A DNA stretch of 64,000 nt, taken from assembly GCF_014356525.2 (NCBI RefSeq), contig NC_052518.1, positions 96,910,932 to 96,974,931 of the forward strand. Reading direction: 5' to 3'. The position numbers and the translations under genes were made by a program. The first letter of the stretch is position 1. Each line of letters starts with the position of its first letter. Below the pieces are notes generated by a model that was not told the DNA's origin, did no database searches, and was given only the letters and a program-made list of their open reading frames with translations. The DNA is from Nilaparvata lugens. Its lineage: Eukaryota > Arthropoda > Insecta > Hemiptera > Delphacidae. Shown here one piece after another: positions 1-11,408 of this stretch.

Positions 1-123
1 GAGATACTTTCGATATTATTTTAATGGAGTTACTTTTACTCCCTAGGAAGTTTTTCTGTTTTTTAGTCCCGAGAGCGAAAAAGTGAGACTTGAGTATTAT
101 GTTTCAGGGAGTAAAGTAAGTAC

Positions 124-360
124 TTGAAGGGCAGGTCACACCGAGCTCGCGTCCGCGGCGGTAGCGAAGTCAAAAAACTCGCCTTCCATGTTATTAAGTT
201 GTGCAGGTCACACCGAGCTCGCTACCGCGGAGGTAGTACCTCGGCGGTAGTTTCACTTCGCGAACCAGGCGAACTTTTGAAACGTCTCCTAGTGGGAGTA
301 CCGCTAGCGGTAGTGAGCTCGGTCTGACGTGGCCAATCTAATAACATGGAAAGCGAACTC
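124..360. repeat. GC-rich inverted repeat
   Basis: Imperfect palindrome. The left arm (about 174-240) is matched by the reverse complement of about 290-360, sharing the CATGTTATTA, ACCGAGCTC and TACCGC blocks. The ACACCGAGCTCGC block also occurs as a direct repeat at 132 and 204. The region is much more GC-rich than its surroundings. It looks like a fold-back or MITE-type element; no protein is recognised. Confidence 0.6.
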
Positions 361-462
361 CAGAACTTCGCCATCGGTAGCGCATGCGCAGAATACCGAG
401 ACCCACACGTGACAATGACTCATTTGCATGCCTAACAGCAATGCAACATTTTGGAGCGATTG

Positions 463-1770
463 CTGAGATCGGGTCTGGCTAACCCCGGCGCAACGTTGGT
501 CAAGCGCAACTTTGGTCTCGGCTAAAAAATCGGTTTGCTGAGATCGAGTTTAGCCGCCGGTCATCTCTTGGTCGAGAGCAACTTTGATCCGCGGGTTTAG
601 CCAGACCGACGCTCAAGTTTAGCCAGACCGAGGCGCAACTGGAGGAATCCACGGGGAATTATTGTCGCAATGTTGGCAACAGCCATCTCGAATGCTACTT
701 TGGCTCTCACACGCTGTCTTTGCATATTGCTTTTTTCATATACAGCGAATACTTCAGAAAGATCTTTTCGAAGTAAGTCAGTTTTGTTTTCACCATCTTT
801 AACAATTGAAAGTTCAATATAACATGTATTGATAATTGTTCATTCAGTTTCATGCATGAATATCAATAGATCATGACTGTATGTAAATCAGTTCATGTGA
901 TTGAAACGTAGTTCCCTTAACCAATGCTCCAGCACTTTTTTTAGTATGGTACCCACAAAATGTCCCAGTTATGATTAAAGAGTAGTTTCCACCGGGGACA
1001 GGAGGATATACAAATCTCCAGTAATATCTGAAAACATGGATATATCCCTCCCCCCAATATATTTTTTGCACTTGAGTAAAAATCATGAAAATCGTAGGTT
1101 TGAATCTATAGCTTTGAAACTATTTTTTGAAACAATTGATTGACTAATAAAATTATATTTCCATTCTATTTGTTATATGAACTGAAATATCATAGGCCTG
1201 TGATATATTATTCTCTATAGTAAAGTAGATATATAGAGATATATCTATAAACTATAGATATATTATTCTCTAAAGTAAATAATGATTAGCCAACTGAACA
1301 TAAAGAAACTTCATTATTAGGATGTAGTTTTTCAAGTAGAAATTGCTTGAAATCACACCAAATTGAGGGTATTTTTCTAAAATTTTCCGGGGGAGGCCCC
1401 CCGGACCCCTTTCTCAAAGACGAACCCCAATTTGACATTAGTTTTTGATAAAATCGAAACAATAGCAAGTTAATAGCTTAATCCCGAACTTAAACCTGCC
1501 TCCTAGCAGGTCTAAGTTGGAGTCTAAAATCATCATTTTTGCTCCTGAGATTATCACATTTTAGCCTGTTCCCGATCTCAGCAATCCACCGAGATTATCT
1601 TTTAAACACGAGTTGATCTACGCTTGAACTCAGCAATCCAGCGAGATTAGTTTTTAGCCTAGACTGGAACTCAGCAAACCGATTTTTAGACCGCAGGTTT
1701 TTCCCTGCGATAATTGCCGGTCGGCCAACTTTTGCGCTCGAGCGTGGTTAATCCCGATCTCAGCAAACCG
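463..1770. repeat. Composite fold-back element
   Basis: Blocks at about 463-640 (TTGCTGAGATCGGGT, AAAAATCGGTTTGCTGAGA) recur as reverse complements at about 1560-1770 (CCCGATCTCAGCAAACCG, CTCAGCAAACCGATTTTTA). The arms are GC-richer than the AT-rich interior (780-1490), in which I see no gene. The downstream flank from 1775 matches another repeat at 23573, which suggests insertion into a pre-existing repeat. Family unknown. Confidence 0.55.
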
Positions 1771-1774
1771 TTTC

Positions 1775-2530
1775 TACCACAACTTAACAAAAAGACTGCA
1801 AAAAAACAGCACTACTGGATGACTAACTTTCTTCAACTAACACTTTCGTCAACAGAGAAGTTTGGGGACCTAGAATTCACCTATCTATTCACCTTCTTCT
1901 TTTTCAACTTTGGGATTGTGTAAATTGTAAAACACTCGTTTATCCACCATTAATAGCAATTATAATGAAAATGAATGACAATAAATGATAATTATATAGC
2001 TATAATTATTCAATAAGTTCTACAAAGAATGAAAAGAGATTGAACATACGATCAGAGAAGTCAGAAGTGAGTATGTGAAACACAACCCAATTATTAAAGT
2101 AACTAAGAAACATATTATAGTTAGGTGATTTAAATTAATGAATATACAAAAAAGTTGACAACAGCAACAAAAAAATTACAGAAATGGGAAATTATGAATA
2201 TGAGATAAAAATTATTAACAAATAGCTTCTTACAATACTAATACTCAAGTTACTGTTGTTTTTGAGAATGCAAGGTTTGACATAATACATGTTATTATAT
2301 TGAAATAGAATCATTATTATTTTGTAGTACCCTACAAAAACTTTTTGTTTGTCACCCTATTATTGAATAGGGTGAATTACCAATCAAGTTGAAGCCTGGT
2401 CCTGACGATGATGTTTTGACAACAAAAGTTGAAGTTGCAATCAGCCTTTGTTGTGTCGGGATCTAGTTACAAAATGTTATCAGTGTGCACCAGACCCCCA
2501 CCCAACAAATGCCAATCGCCAGTCATTCAA
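1775..2530 (+). repeat. Dispersed repeat, copy 1
   Basis: Two blocks, about 1775-1975 and 2380-2530, align with the copy at 23573-23880. Shared words include CACAACTTAACAAAA, GTTTGGGGACCTA and CCAACAAATGCCAATCGCC. Block order differs between the copies and about 400 bp of AT-rich sequence separates them here, so at least one copy is rearranged. Non-coding, unknown class. Confidence 0.6.
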
Positions 2531-2617
2531 AAGCACTCCGCTGATGTCCATTCCATGATATGCTCGGCGTCCGTTTGCTGGCTTTTAACAATAAATACTT
2601 ACACTAACAAAAATATA

Positions 2618-2660
2618 TCAACTAGCAGGGCACCCGTGCTTCGCTACGGGAATTAAATGA
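2618..2660 (-). mobile_element. Terminus of a dispersed element
   Basis: CTAGCAGGGCACCCGTG followed by CTTCGCTACGGG forms a small hairpin (CCCGT/ACGGG). The outer end mirrors the end at 62178 (GCCGGGCCAGCTAGT) in the opposite orientation. Such ends recur in insect genomes on non-autonomous elements. The class is not assigned here. Confidence 0.4.
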
Positions 2661-3528
2661 TAAAATTATTTTTGTGAAACATTTATAATCTAAATCCTAC
2701 CAAAATTGTTATAATCGTTTTTGAGATAAGGCCACAACTTGACATGAAAATTATCAAGTCGAATCATTCAAATAATTAATTGATGTGTTGGAAGTGCTCT
2801 GTAGAAGAGTAGTCTAATTGCAGCGAATTTTGTAGGATATAAGGCGATATATGTAGGAGATAAGTCACCCTCAACTCTATTCATTGGCAATTAATATTTC
2901 TCGTTGACAGTTATCAAATTAGCAGTGATCATGTTATTTTTGCTTTGACAATTGAAGATTAAATTCCAAAATTAGGTTGATTCGGAATTTGATGAATCTG
3001 GTATCCATGGATCTCTTGCTTATTCTGGAATTTTTGGCATAGCCTGTCGCTTACTTTTCGTTTCACTTATCCAAAAGAGTAAAAGCAGCCAATCCACTGA
3101 TTCTTTCTTCCATGGAAGTCCATTCATACATAAGAGTCCATTCATAATAGTATAACATTTATTGCAGCTGTTTTCACATGTCCTAAACTCTACAATCATA
3201 CATTTTAATGTGGGATTATTTTAATGTGAATTTGCATAAATCTGAATAGAGTTTATTCAATCGCTTTGATTATTGACTACCATTATATGATTTCTTCCTT
3301 TAATCTTAGCTTGAAACCAAAAGCTTAGGGATGAAAATTTGGATGTAAACTAACATGTAACTCAATTTAATTTCTATCTAAACAACTTTAGAATTTACTT
3401 GTTATCTATCAATATCAATAGGTTTGTCTTGTGTTTTAATAACATAATGGAAGGAAATAGAAGCAGCTGATGGAATATTATGTTTTTTTCGATTTAGTTT
3501 TTAGCTGATTTTGAAACATGAAAATATC
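2661..3528. other. AT-rich sequence, no gene seen
   Basis: I see no extended reading frame, RNA gene or recognisable repeat. The sequence is AT-rich with short homopolymers. Confidence 0.5.
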
Positions 3529-3665
3529 AGGCCCAGTAGCACAAAAGCATGTTCAATTTCAATCAGGATTAAACTTCATGAGAATTAATCAGAGCAGGGT
3601 TTTTTTCAATAGAAGGCTTCTCTGATTGGTTCTCATGGTATTCAGTCCGGATTATGAATTAACAG
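3529..3665. mobile_element. Partial palindromic MITE
   Basis: Begins with CAGGCCCAGTAGCACAAAAG. Inverted arms meet near 3605: CATGAGAATTAATCAGAG on the left and CTCTGATTGGTTCTCATG on the right. The right arm appears truncated. This resembles an abundant hemipteran MITE that starts CAGTTGCACAAAAG and has CTTCTCTGATTGGTT arms. A small frame at 3626-3871 starts inside it and has no recognisable protein features. Confidence 0.6.
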
Positions 3666-3871
3666 ACAGTGCAACTGTCTCTCTCAAGGCCATGGCTGCG
3701 TACAAACATAGAGCAACAGAGGAACAAATACAACAGAAGCTGAAGAAATTAGTCGCATTTCTATCACCTCACAATGAACATTCAACTACCATTATGTTTG
3801 GAGAGATCGATTTTAAATTTCTTTTGCTATCATCCGGTCACTTTCTGAACCAGCTCCCAGATGTTCCATGA

Positions 3872-5300
3872 ATACTGCAATGTTTTAAAATAAGGTCACC
3901 AAATTTGGTTACTCAACTACAGTTATTATAAAGTTTTTTATTTGCTCACACTTTCTTACGTTTTCAACAGACTATGGAAAACTTTTTTCTGATCAGCTGC
4001 TACTTGAGGGACCAATAATCCTTTCTCTTGGTAGTTCAACGAATTTTTCCAGAGTTGAGACCTGTTCCAAAATAATGTTTTTTGTCGCAAGCACAATATA
4101 TTCCTGATTTAATCAAAATCGCTAGAGCCATTTTCGAGATCCGTCTGACATAGATACATATATCCACAAACACACATATTCAAACAAATTGCTTTCTTAG
4201 TATAATTATTGACTTCAATGATTATGATTTCATTCAATGAGAGCTTCTTTCACATAATAATAACAGCTGGCATCAAAAGCAGAAATGTCGAACATGATTG
4301 AAATTGAAACAGTAGCGATCATCAACATTATTTTCTTCATCTGATCTAAAGTAACCAGATTATAGTAAGATTCACATCATTGTATCAGCATTGTTTGAAA
4401 GGGGAGCATTGATGCTATTAATGAGGAATACTGACAGTCAACGAACTGTTATACATATTCTCCAATTTTTTTTATCGAAAGCTTATTTTCTTTGGTAAAA
4501 CAATCAATGTTTGGGAATAATTGATTCATGGGAAAAGCGCCTTACTTCTATGCAAGATATTTTCACATTAGAAAAAGCAACAACAGCTATTTGGCAGTTT
4601 TAATAAATAACCCCTTTCTTTCGCCCAAGTTAAATTTTGGCCGAATTTCCTCATTCTTTACAAACAGATTCCACAATGGATACTTCTGAAGTTTTTAAAA
4701 TACCCCTTTAAGCAGTTTTCGCGATCTGTCGGATATACAAACAAAATTAGTCTTGATAGAATAGGATCAATATTGATAGAAGCAACTCCCGTCATAAAAG
4801 TTTGTTTTATGAAAAATAAAAATTATCTATACTCCAGGGAATAGCTCTGATTGAAGCAGCAGTTCCCAATCAATTTGTTCTCGATAAATGCATTTTAATT
4901 GATTCTTCAACTTGGTGCCAACCTAATGAAATAATCTCAACTCAATGCCAACTTGACAAAATTTTTAATTGGTCGCCACTTTTCAACTGTTTCGAATATA
5001 TACTCTCTCTAGATTATAGTTCTATAGTAAAATATGATATGGACATTTCAATTATAATCAAGAGATTGGGAGAAGAAGAATATACATGCTAAAAGACGAA
5101 CTTTAAACCCTTAAAAACCACCCTTAGAGTTGAAATATCGCCAAAAGATTTCTTAGTGAGCACCTAGGACCTATAAGGAAGCTATATTCTATGTTTTGTT
5201 GCAATCCATCTAGTAGTTTTCCAGAAATCATGATCAGTGAGTCAGTGAGATGAGAATTTTATAAGTATAGATAAGCCTAATACAGCTTATAAGTCTGATT
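3872..5300. other. AT-rich intergenic sequence
   Basis: No recognisable gene. Two stretches near 4060-4150 and 4660-4735 have the wording 'CGAGATCCGTC...ATAGATACATA' and 'CGCGATCTGTCGGATATACA', which resembles decayed LINE 3' sequence, but this is not strong enough to call. Confidence 0.4.
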
Positions 5301-5302
5301 CA

Positions 5303-5555
5303 AGAATTCAATACAATCATGCTTGAAATTTGTGAATTTTGAAATCTCTAATAACATGTAACGCATGTAACAAATCAATACTGAAGAAGTAAATTCATCT
5401 GAAGTGTCCACAGCTTCTACAAAATATCCAGTTACATTATTACTCCTACAATTATTCTCATTTTTAAACCCATCAAAAAACATGTTAGTTAAGTGATGTT
5501 GATAATCTACAAAACTGAATAACATACCAGTAATCAATCGTTAGGGATTATTCTA
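5303..5555 (+). repeat. Dispersed repeat with copies at 6312 and 18363
   Basis: The first part (about 5303-5368) is nearly repeated at 6312-6373, including CAATACAATCATGCTTGAAA. The second part (about 5365-5550) aligns with 18363-18541, including TCTGAAGTGTCCACAGCT and ACTCCTACAATT. It lies in the same orientation in all copies. No coding potential recognised. Confidence 0.65.
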
Positions 5556-6244
5556 TATACCCTAAGTGATATTGTATAATTTACAAACATATAAATGGAT
5601 TGTCTTACTCTTAGATAAACCATCATTAACTATTATACTTAGATTATACTAGAGACTAACACCATTAATGGATATCCTATTAGATTACACCAAAGCTTTG
5701 CAACTTTGCAGAGACTGTTAATGGATTATCAATATAAGATCGGTTCTCATTCACATAATGAGGCAATTCACACCGATATCTATCTATCTGCCTGCAGACG
5801 TCACAAGAAGGCTCTGCTCGCAGATGGATGTATTGAGCTACATTCTTCAAGCATCCTATTTAGTTTTTGATAAAGATCCTCTCATCAATAAGCTCGATCG
5901 GATTGAACAAAAGAAGAATAATTATGACTAGTAGTGAAAAAAAGTGGAAATCTGTGGACGTACAGTTATATGTCTGCCCATAGATATCTGGGACTGCAGA
6001 GCGCAGAGCTTTGGTGTGAACTAGCTGTAGCTGAACTAGCTACTATACAGTAGCTGAAATAGGGTGTTATATTTGTAATAGATGTGCAAATCCATGAGTC
6101 CCATTTCAATGAGTCGTTGGCAGTGAGATGCGTGAAATACGACCATGTCACATTTTCATGGGTCACTGATTAAACTTACGTGCCCCAATGAGAATGTAAC
6201 TAGGCCGGCTATCACAGACTGTTGTTGAGTGAAGTCTTCAAATT

Positions 6245-6373
6245 ATATACAATCAAAATCATGCTCTCATGGGTCACTCATGAAAATTACAAGACCCAAA
6301 AAAGACATGACTCAATACAATCATGCTTGAAATTTGTGAATTTTGAAATCTCTAACAACATGTAATACATGCA
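6245..6373 (+). repeat. Repeat junction upstream of the LINE fragment
   Basis: 6265-6310 (GGGTCACTCATG, ATTACAAGACCCAAAAAAGAC) resembles the core of the 120-bp satellite monomer at 29133-29772 (TATCACTGAT, ATTACATGATCCAAAAAGAC). It is followed by the 62-bp direct repeat of 5303-5368. Homology to the LINE fragment begins where this repeat stops, at about 6372. Confidence 0.5.
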
Positions 6374-6764
6374 AGAATGGCTACGTGCGAGGCGTAACCG
6401 AAAAAGCCTCACCGCGAATGAGATTGACAGAAATTTCCCACAGAACCAAATTCATATTAACGATCAACTGACACAAAAATCGCGTGAAATTTTCAACGCT
6501 GCGAGGTTCTTGGTCAAACAGGAGAAACTGGCCTCGGTGTGGACGAGCGACGGCATCGTGATGGCCAGGAAAATTCCACGAGGACGACCCTTCCGGGTGA
6601 CCAGTCTGGATGCCCTCACCGAGAGAGCGTCGCCTCCGGGGGCTGCACGGCCCGTCACCGTCCCGCCCACCACTGACCAGCCCAGCGCGCTCGACCAGAG
6701 CCGACGTCGTGCCGACGACGAGCCGAACAAGCAGACAGTTAGTGATACGACCGGAAATTTGTAA
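6369..6764 (+). pseudogene. LINE ORF1 C-terminal fragment, FP-like domain
   Basis: 131 codons. Residues about 25-75 (INDQLTQKSREIF, then LASVWTSDGIVMARK) have the pattern of the C-terminal domain shared by baculovirus FP proteins and ORF1 of many insect LINEs: I-x-I-N-x-x-L-T, then F-x-A-A-R, then V-W-T-x-x-G-x-I/V-x-x-R-K. That domain belongs to nucleic-acid-binding proteins of the retrotransposon RNP. The tail (80-131) is Pro/Arg-rich and looks disordered. The reading frame is GC-rich in an AT-rich region. The N-terminal coiled coil and zinc-binding part are missing, so this is a 5'-truncated relic. The ATG lies at the junction with an unrelated repeat and is probably not the native start. 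It may belong to the same LINE as the RT pseudogene at 14814-17915, split by the 8088-14761 element; that link is inference. Confidence 0.65.
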
Positions 6765-8087
6765 TTGTAATGGACTAGAACAAGGTAAAGCAGAGCATTT
6801 TTATTCTTTTCCTTTCTTACTATTTGTATACAATATCAAAACTCAAACAGTTGGGATACATAATTTAGAGACTTTCTTTATAATTTTGTTTTTTTTTCTT
6901 AAGTTTAGTTTTTAGTTTATTATCTGTATATCTTTTTTTGTAATCCAGCAACAAGAAAAAATCCCACTATAGCTTATGGTTTTGGGGGTGAGGTAGATAT
7001 GAAGTATTTTTCCAGATGTACAGAATATTTATTTTTATTATTTCACTCAGTATGTTTGAATGAACACGATCTCTTAATTTTGTCTCTGGTAATAGCAAAG
7101 TAAAAATCTTTCATCACATGTATTTTGTCAATCTTTATCCAACATAGATAAATAGAGTCCTAATACCCGAACTGAGTAATCCTATTTCGATAAAGTGATG
7201 ACAGCAGAAGAGATAGGGCATAATATTGAACAAGCTCGCCATAATTACGGGATTAGATTCCCGTTCAAACAACTATAAATATATCAAACTATAAATGAAA
7301 AACTATAACATAAATCATCATACTATAAATATCAAACAATGGAATACGGTATTAATATTGCTTCTTATAGACCTAGGAACATTGAAGGTATAATTATGCC
7401 CTATGCACTATTAGACTAGTTTATAAATAAATTGTTTGCTTACTAGTATCCCGAAGCTTGCAGAACATTATAATTTTAATATTGCAGGTTATTCTGCTAA
7501 TGTTCAAATTTAATATTGCGGGTTATTTTGCTAATGTTTCAAACTTAAAATAATGAATACACACCCATTGCTATAAAAGTTCTGTATTACTTTATTTCAG
7601 ATTGAGAATTAGGATTTTTCTTTATTGTCTTGTCTTTTTGTTGAACACAGTCTGTTATGAATTACGAAAATAATAGATAAATATAATCAATCTGTATGAA
7701 AATAAATATAATAAAAACATTGACAAAACCTTTTAGTACTCCAATTTAATTTCACTGGAAGTGAGGTACACGTTTTACTCTTAATTTATGAAATCTTTAT
7801 ACATTAAAGTTTGCTTAATTACACATATAAGAATTATTATGAAAATTGTCTCCTGATCTTAAACAAAATAATTTAAAAATAGATACCTCGTATCAAACTT
7901 TTAAAATTTCAAATATGTAGTTATAAGTTTGAGAGTGAATCGTTAATCTAGAAAAGATAAGGTATAATAGGTATTAGCTATTCTATCTTTTTTCTCAATT
8001 GTTCAGTTTTGATATTAAGTATTAGGAACTTTTATAATTTTTATTAGAACTTTAATAATTTTAAGAATTTTTCAAAATTCTTAATTG
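6765..8087. other. AT-rich spacer, no gene seen
   Basis: Follows the FP-like ORF1 fragment. Contains two short direct repeats near 7490 and 7525 (AATATTGC-GGTTATT-TGCTAATGTT). It could be the inter-ORF spacer of the older LINE, or unrelated sequence. No coding region seen. Confidence 0.4.
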
Positions 8088-8206
8088 AGACGCCGAGTAG
8101 TAATCATCGTTGTTTAGAGCTGCGGAACATAATAACAATTGTGTTGTGATTATTGCAAAAGTGAGTTATAGCTGATAGACTAGTGAATCCATCCGTTACG
8201 TTACGT

Positions 8207-9498
8207 ATGAGATCACCGGTCAGGGCGCCATATGGATTAATTCCGGAATTCGAGGAAGTGGGAGAAGAGCAGGAGCAATCATCATCTTCAGGACAGGTCC
8301 AGGAGTCCCCTACAATGGAGAAACCAGCAGAGCAATCTACATCAAAGGTAATCAGCAATGAATTTTCAAAGGATTATGAACTTTTAAAGCAGATAAAGCA
8401 CGAACTTAATCTATGGGCGGAAGCGGAATTTGAAAAAAGAAAAGTTCTGAGGGCTGATTTCGACAGATTTATTTCAATAACTAATGAATTGTCGGAAACA
8501 ATCGTCAAACTAGAAACAAGGTCAGTGACAATTTCACAGCTAGCGGCAGGGCTCGGAAACACTAATAAGGGTATTCAGGAGTCCTTAAAAATATAAATAA
8601 GGCGGTAGACACTATGAAACAAAGTGAAAGTAGGCCTATGTTAAGCTATGCTGATATGGTGCAGTTGCCAGGAAAATTGAAGGACAATAAAGTTGCAGGG
8701 AACAATGTTAGGAAACTACAACCACAGGAGCATATAGTTATGTTGCAGCCAGTCAAACCAGTCCTGAACGAAGTGGAAAACAGTAGAATTATTAAAAATG
8801 TATTGCGGGAGAATATCAAAAACAAAGACGATATTAGAGTTAAAAAGACCGTGAATGTTAGAGGAGGTGGCCTCATGATTTTTCTGAATTCGGAAGAGGA
8901 CAAGAAGAAAATCATTGAAAATGAGGCGTTGAAGACTGGAAATATGAAAAATTTGAAAATAGTTGAACCACAGAATAGGAAGCCACGTTTAATAATTTAC
9001 GATGTCCCTAGTGATTTAAGCAAAGAGGAACTAGCCGAGAGTATTTTCAACAAAAACTTTGCTATCTCTGAACTAGGAAAAGAATCATTTTTAAACGGAT
9101 GTAAGCCTCTCTACAAGGTTGGACCAAAGAACAAGGAAGTAGTTCATTGGATCATTGAATGTGAGCCCGAGATAAGAAGAATTCTAATAAATAGGAAACG
9201 AGTCTTTGTCGACATGACTTCTTGCAGGTTAAATGACTTTATTTCGGTTCAACGGTGCTTCAAGTGCCAGTGCTTTGGTCACGTTTCAAAGTATTGCAAA
9301 AAAGAGAGTGAAGTCTGCGGTCACTGTGCTGAAGATCATAGTACTAAAGATTGTCCAAATACCGCCAAGGAAGCAATATGTAGCAATTGTAAGAAGAACA
9401 AAAAGCCATCAAATCATAAAGTTCACGATCCACAATGTCCTAGCCACCAGAAATCATTGCAGCAATTGATTGAAAAGACTAATTATGGGATTGTTTAA
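8207..9498 (+). pseudogene. LINE ORF1 (gag-like, zinc knuckles), one frameshift
   Basis: Two consecutive frames. The first, from the ATG at 8207 to the TAA at 8594-8596, encodes an acidic, Ser/Gln-rich segment and a helical, probably coiled-coil stretch (KQIKHELNLWAEAEFEKRK and following). The second is open from 8566 and continues to 9498. The two frames overlap at 8566-8596, so one small indel (or a frameshift event) there joins them. In the second frame, counted from its ATG at 8614, residues 125-148 (RLIIYDVPSDLSKEEL) look RRM-like. Three Cys/His clusters follow: C-x2-C-x4-H-x4-C at 215-228, C-x2-C-x3-H-x4-C at 235-247, and C-x2-C with a late His and Cys at 256-275. Proteins of this kind coat the LINE RNA in the RNP. 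The stop overlaps the ATG of the helicase ORF (9485). Confidence 0.8.
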
Positions 9499-11408
9499 AA
9501 ATATATATTGTTCTCAAAAAATAATAAATCAGACTGGAAATATTGTGATGGATATTAATGAAATTTTAGGTAATTTGAATTATACATATAGAGTTCAACA
9601 AAGATCAAAAAGTAGGACATCACTCGTATTTAATTTTGGAGGTTACACTGACCTGAATATTTCCTTCGCCAGCGTAAAAAACGGAAAAGTAAATATTTCC
9701 AAGGGCATTGCTACCGTAGTAAATAGGAAATGTATGAGCATTGATTACTTCAATAGTCTAACTACTATATTTTCACAAACAAAGCAAATTGATGCGTCGG
9801 TGAAATTCGACGAGACATTGAAAATACTCAATTTGTTTTTATTGACAGATAATAGTAACTTGCTTTCCAATCTAGAAATATTACTATCTATGATCGATGA
9901 ATGGGCTTCAGATAAACAAGCTCTGACAGTTGGAATTGATTTTTTTGGAACCATGGCTGATGTATCTTGTATTGATCTCTTAAGTACTGTCTTGGCAACA
10001 AAACATATTAAATATGTGTTTTACTACAAGGGTATAAATAATCTTACATTTTTAAATATTCCAGAAGAGAAAAACAATGAGAAACCATGTCCAACGGGAT
10101 ACTTACCTGAAAAACCACCCAAACATGAATTTATAAATAGTATGCTGGAGCTCAGAAATCTTCTGAGTCAACATGATCAGATAAATTCTATTATTTACTA
10201 TGAAATTCTGACTAACATTACAAAAAAAAACTTATTGAGCTCTTATTCGTACCTAATAGAGATAAAGCGTAAAGAGATGAATATTTATGATAATAATCTA
10301 AGAACATTTCTATGGCCAACTAGGAAAAGTTATAGAATGGGCTTCTGCTTGGATAACGAAGGAACCTACGTGGAATTCAACGAGAGTAATAAAAGATTCT
10401 TAACAAAAGAAAAATACATTCTTGTTAGTAGAGATACACAACTCATGTTAAACGGTGAGCTGTATCAGAAAATATCATCAATTGACATTTCTGCTTCAAG
10501 TCTTCCTAATATTACGTGGATAGATGGTGTGCCAGGGTGTGGAAAGACGTTTGAAATACTGAACCAGCATAAACCAGGAATAGATTTAGTTCTCAGTCAA
10601 ACAAGAGCAGGAATCAAAGACATCAGAGAGGCTGTCATTCATAAGTACGGTAAGGATTACTGTAGAAAGATAATCAGATCAGATTACAGAACCGTTTCAT
10701 CTTTCATTATAAATGGAGTGGGCAAGAAATATCATCGTGTCTTTACTGATGCATGCTGGCTACATTGGTTTCATTGCGAAATTATCAGGATGCTCCGAAG
10801 TTTTCCTACTTGGTGATTCTAAACAGATTCCTTACATCGAAAGGAGTGGACTGAAAGTTAGATGGTCTCATCCTTCAGTTTTTTGTGAGTCCACACGGAA
10901 AGTGACTTTAACTAGAAGATGTCCGATCGATGTATGCTGCGCACTATCCAAATTCTATGGTAAAATTGAAACAACTAGTGGAACTCTTCGCTCAATTAGG
11001 AAGACCATCTTTAACGGCGGTCTTCCACAGCTTGATCCAGAAACACTTGTATTAACATACACGCAGAATGAGAAAAAAATTATTCAAGAGTTACTAGGTG
11101 ACAGGATTGATAAAACAATAAAAATTCACACGATACACGAAGCACAAGGTCTTACTTATAGAAATGTTATTCTAGTGAGGACAAATTCAAAGGATCTAGA
11201 GATCTATAACAGTGAAAGTCATGTGATTGTAGCACTCAGTAGGCACACTCATAGTTTCAACTATCTAACAACAGCGGAGAATGATCTCATATCATTGCTT
11301 ATAAAAAATACATTAAGCTTTGATGATAAATATATAATGAGATGGCAGAGGAAAATAGAGGAGAACAAGCATGGAGGGGTGCGTATGAATAAGCATGATG
11401 ATGAGTAA
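9485..11408 (+). pseudogene. RNA-virus-type SF1 helicase ORF of the LINE, broken at motif II
   Basis: Starts with an ATG at 9485 inside the last 14 nt of ORF1 and ends at 11408, overlapping the EN/RT ORF by 14 nt; about 640 codons in all. The N-terminal 345 or so residues match no domain I know. Helicase motifs follow in the order of viral superfamily 1 (alphavirus/tobamovirus-like): motif I GVPGCGKT at 10526-10549; motif Ia LVLSQTRAGIKDIR near 10590-10630; motif III LLGDSKQIPY near 10806-10835; the motif IV region LTRRCP near 10910; motif V TIHEAQGLTYRNV near 11130-11170; motif VI VALSRHTHSF near 11228-11260. These enzymes unwind RNA using NTP and act in viral replicases. At about 10740-10765 the frame shifts by +1 and the acidic Walker B (motif II) pair is incomplete, so this copy cannot encode an active enzyme. 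The frame before the break ends at 10816. A small deletion is the simplest cause. Confidence 0.85.

Noticed and set aside
3626..3871. 81-codon protein-coding gene
   Set aside because: Its 5' part lies inside a MITE arm and there is no recognisable domain or splice context.
9485..11408. Free-standing endogenous viral element
   Set aside because: The helicase ORF overlaps both LINE ORFs by 14 nt with start-before-stop layout and the same base composition, so it reads as part of the LINE.
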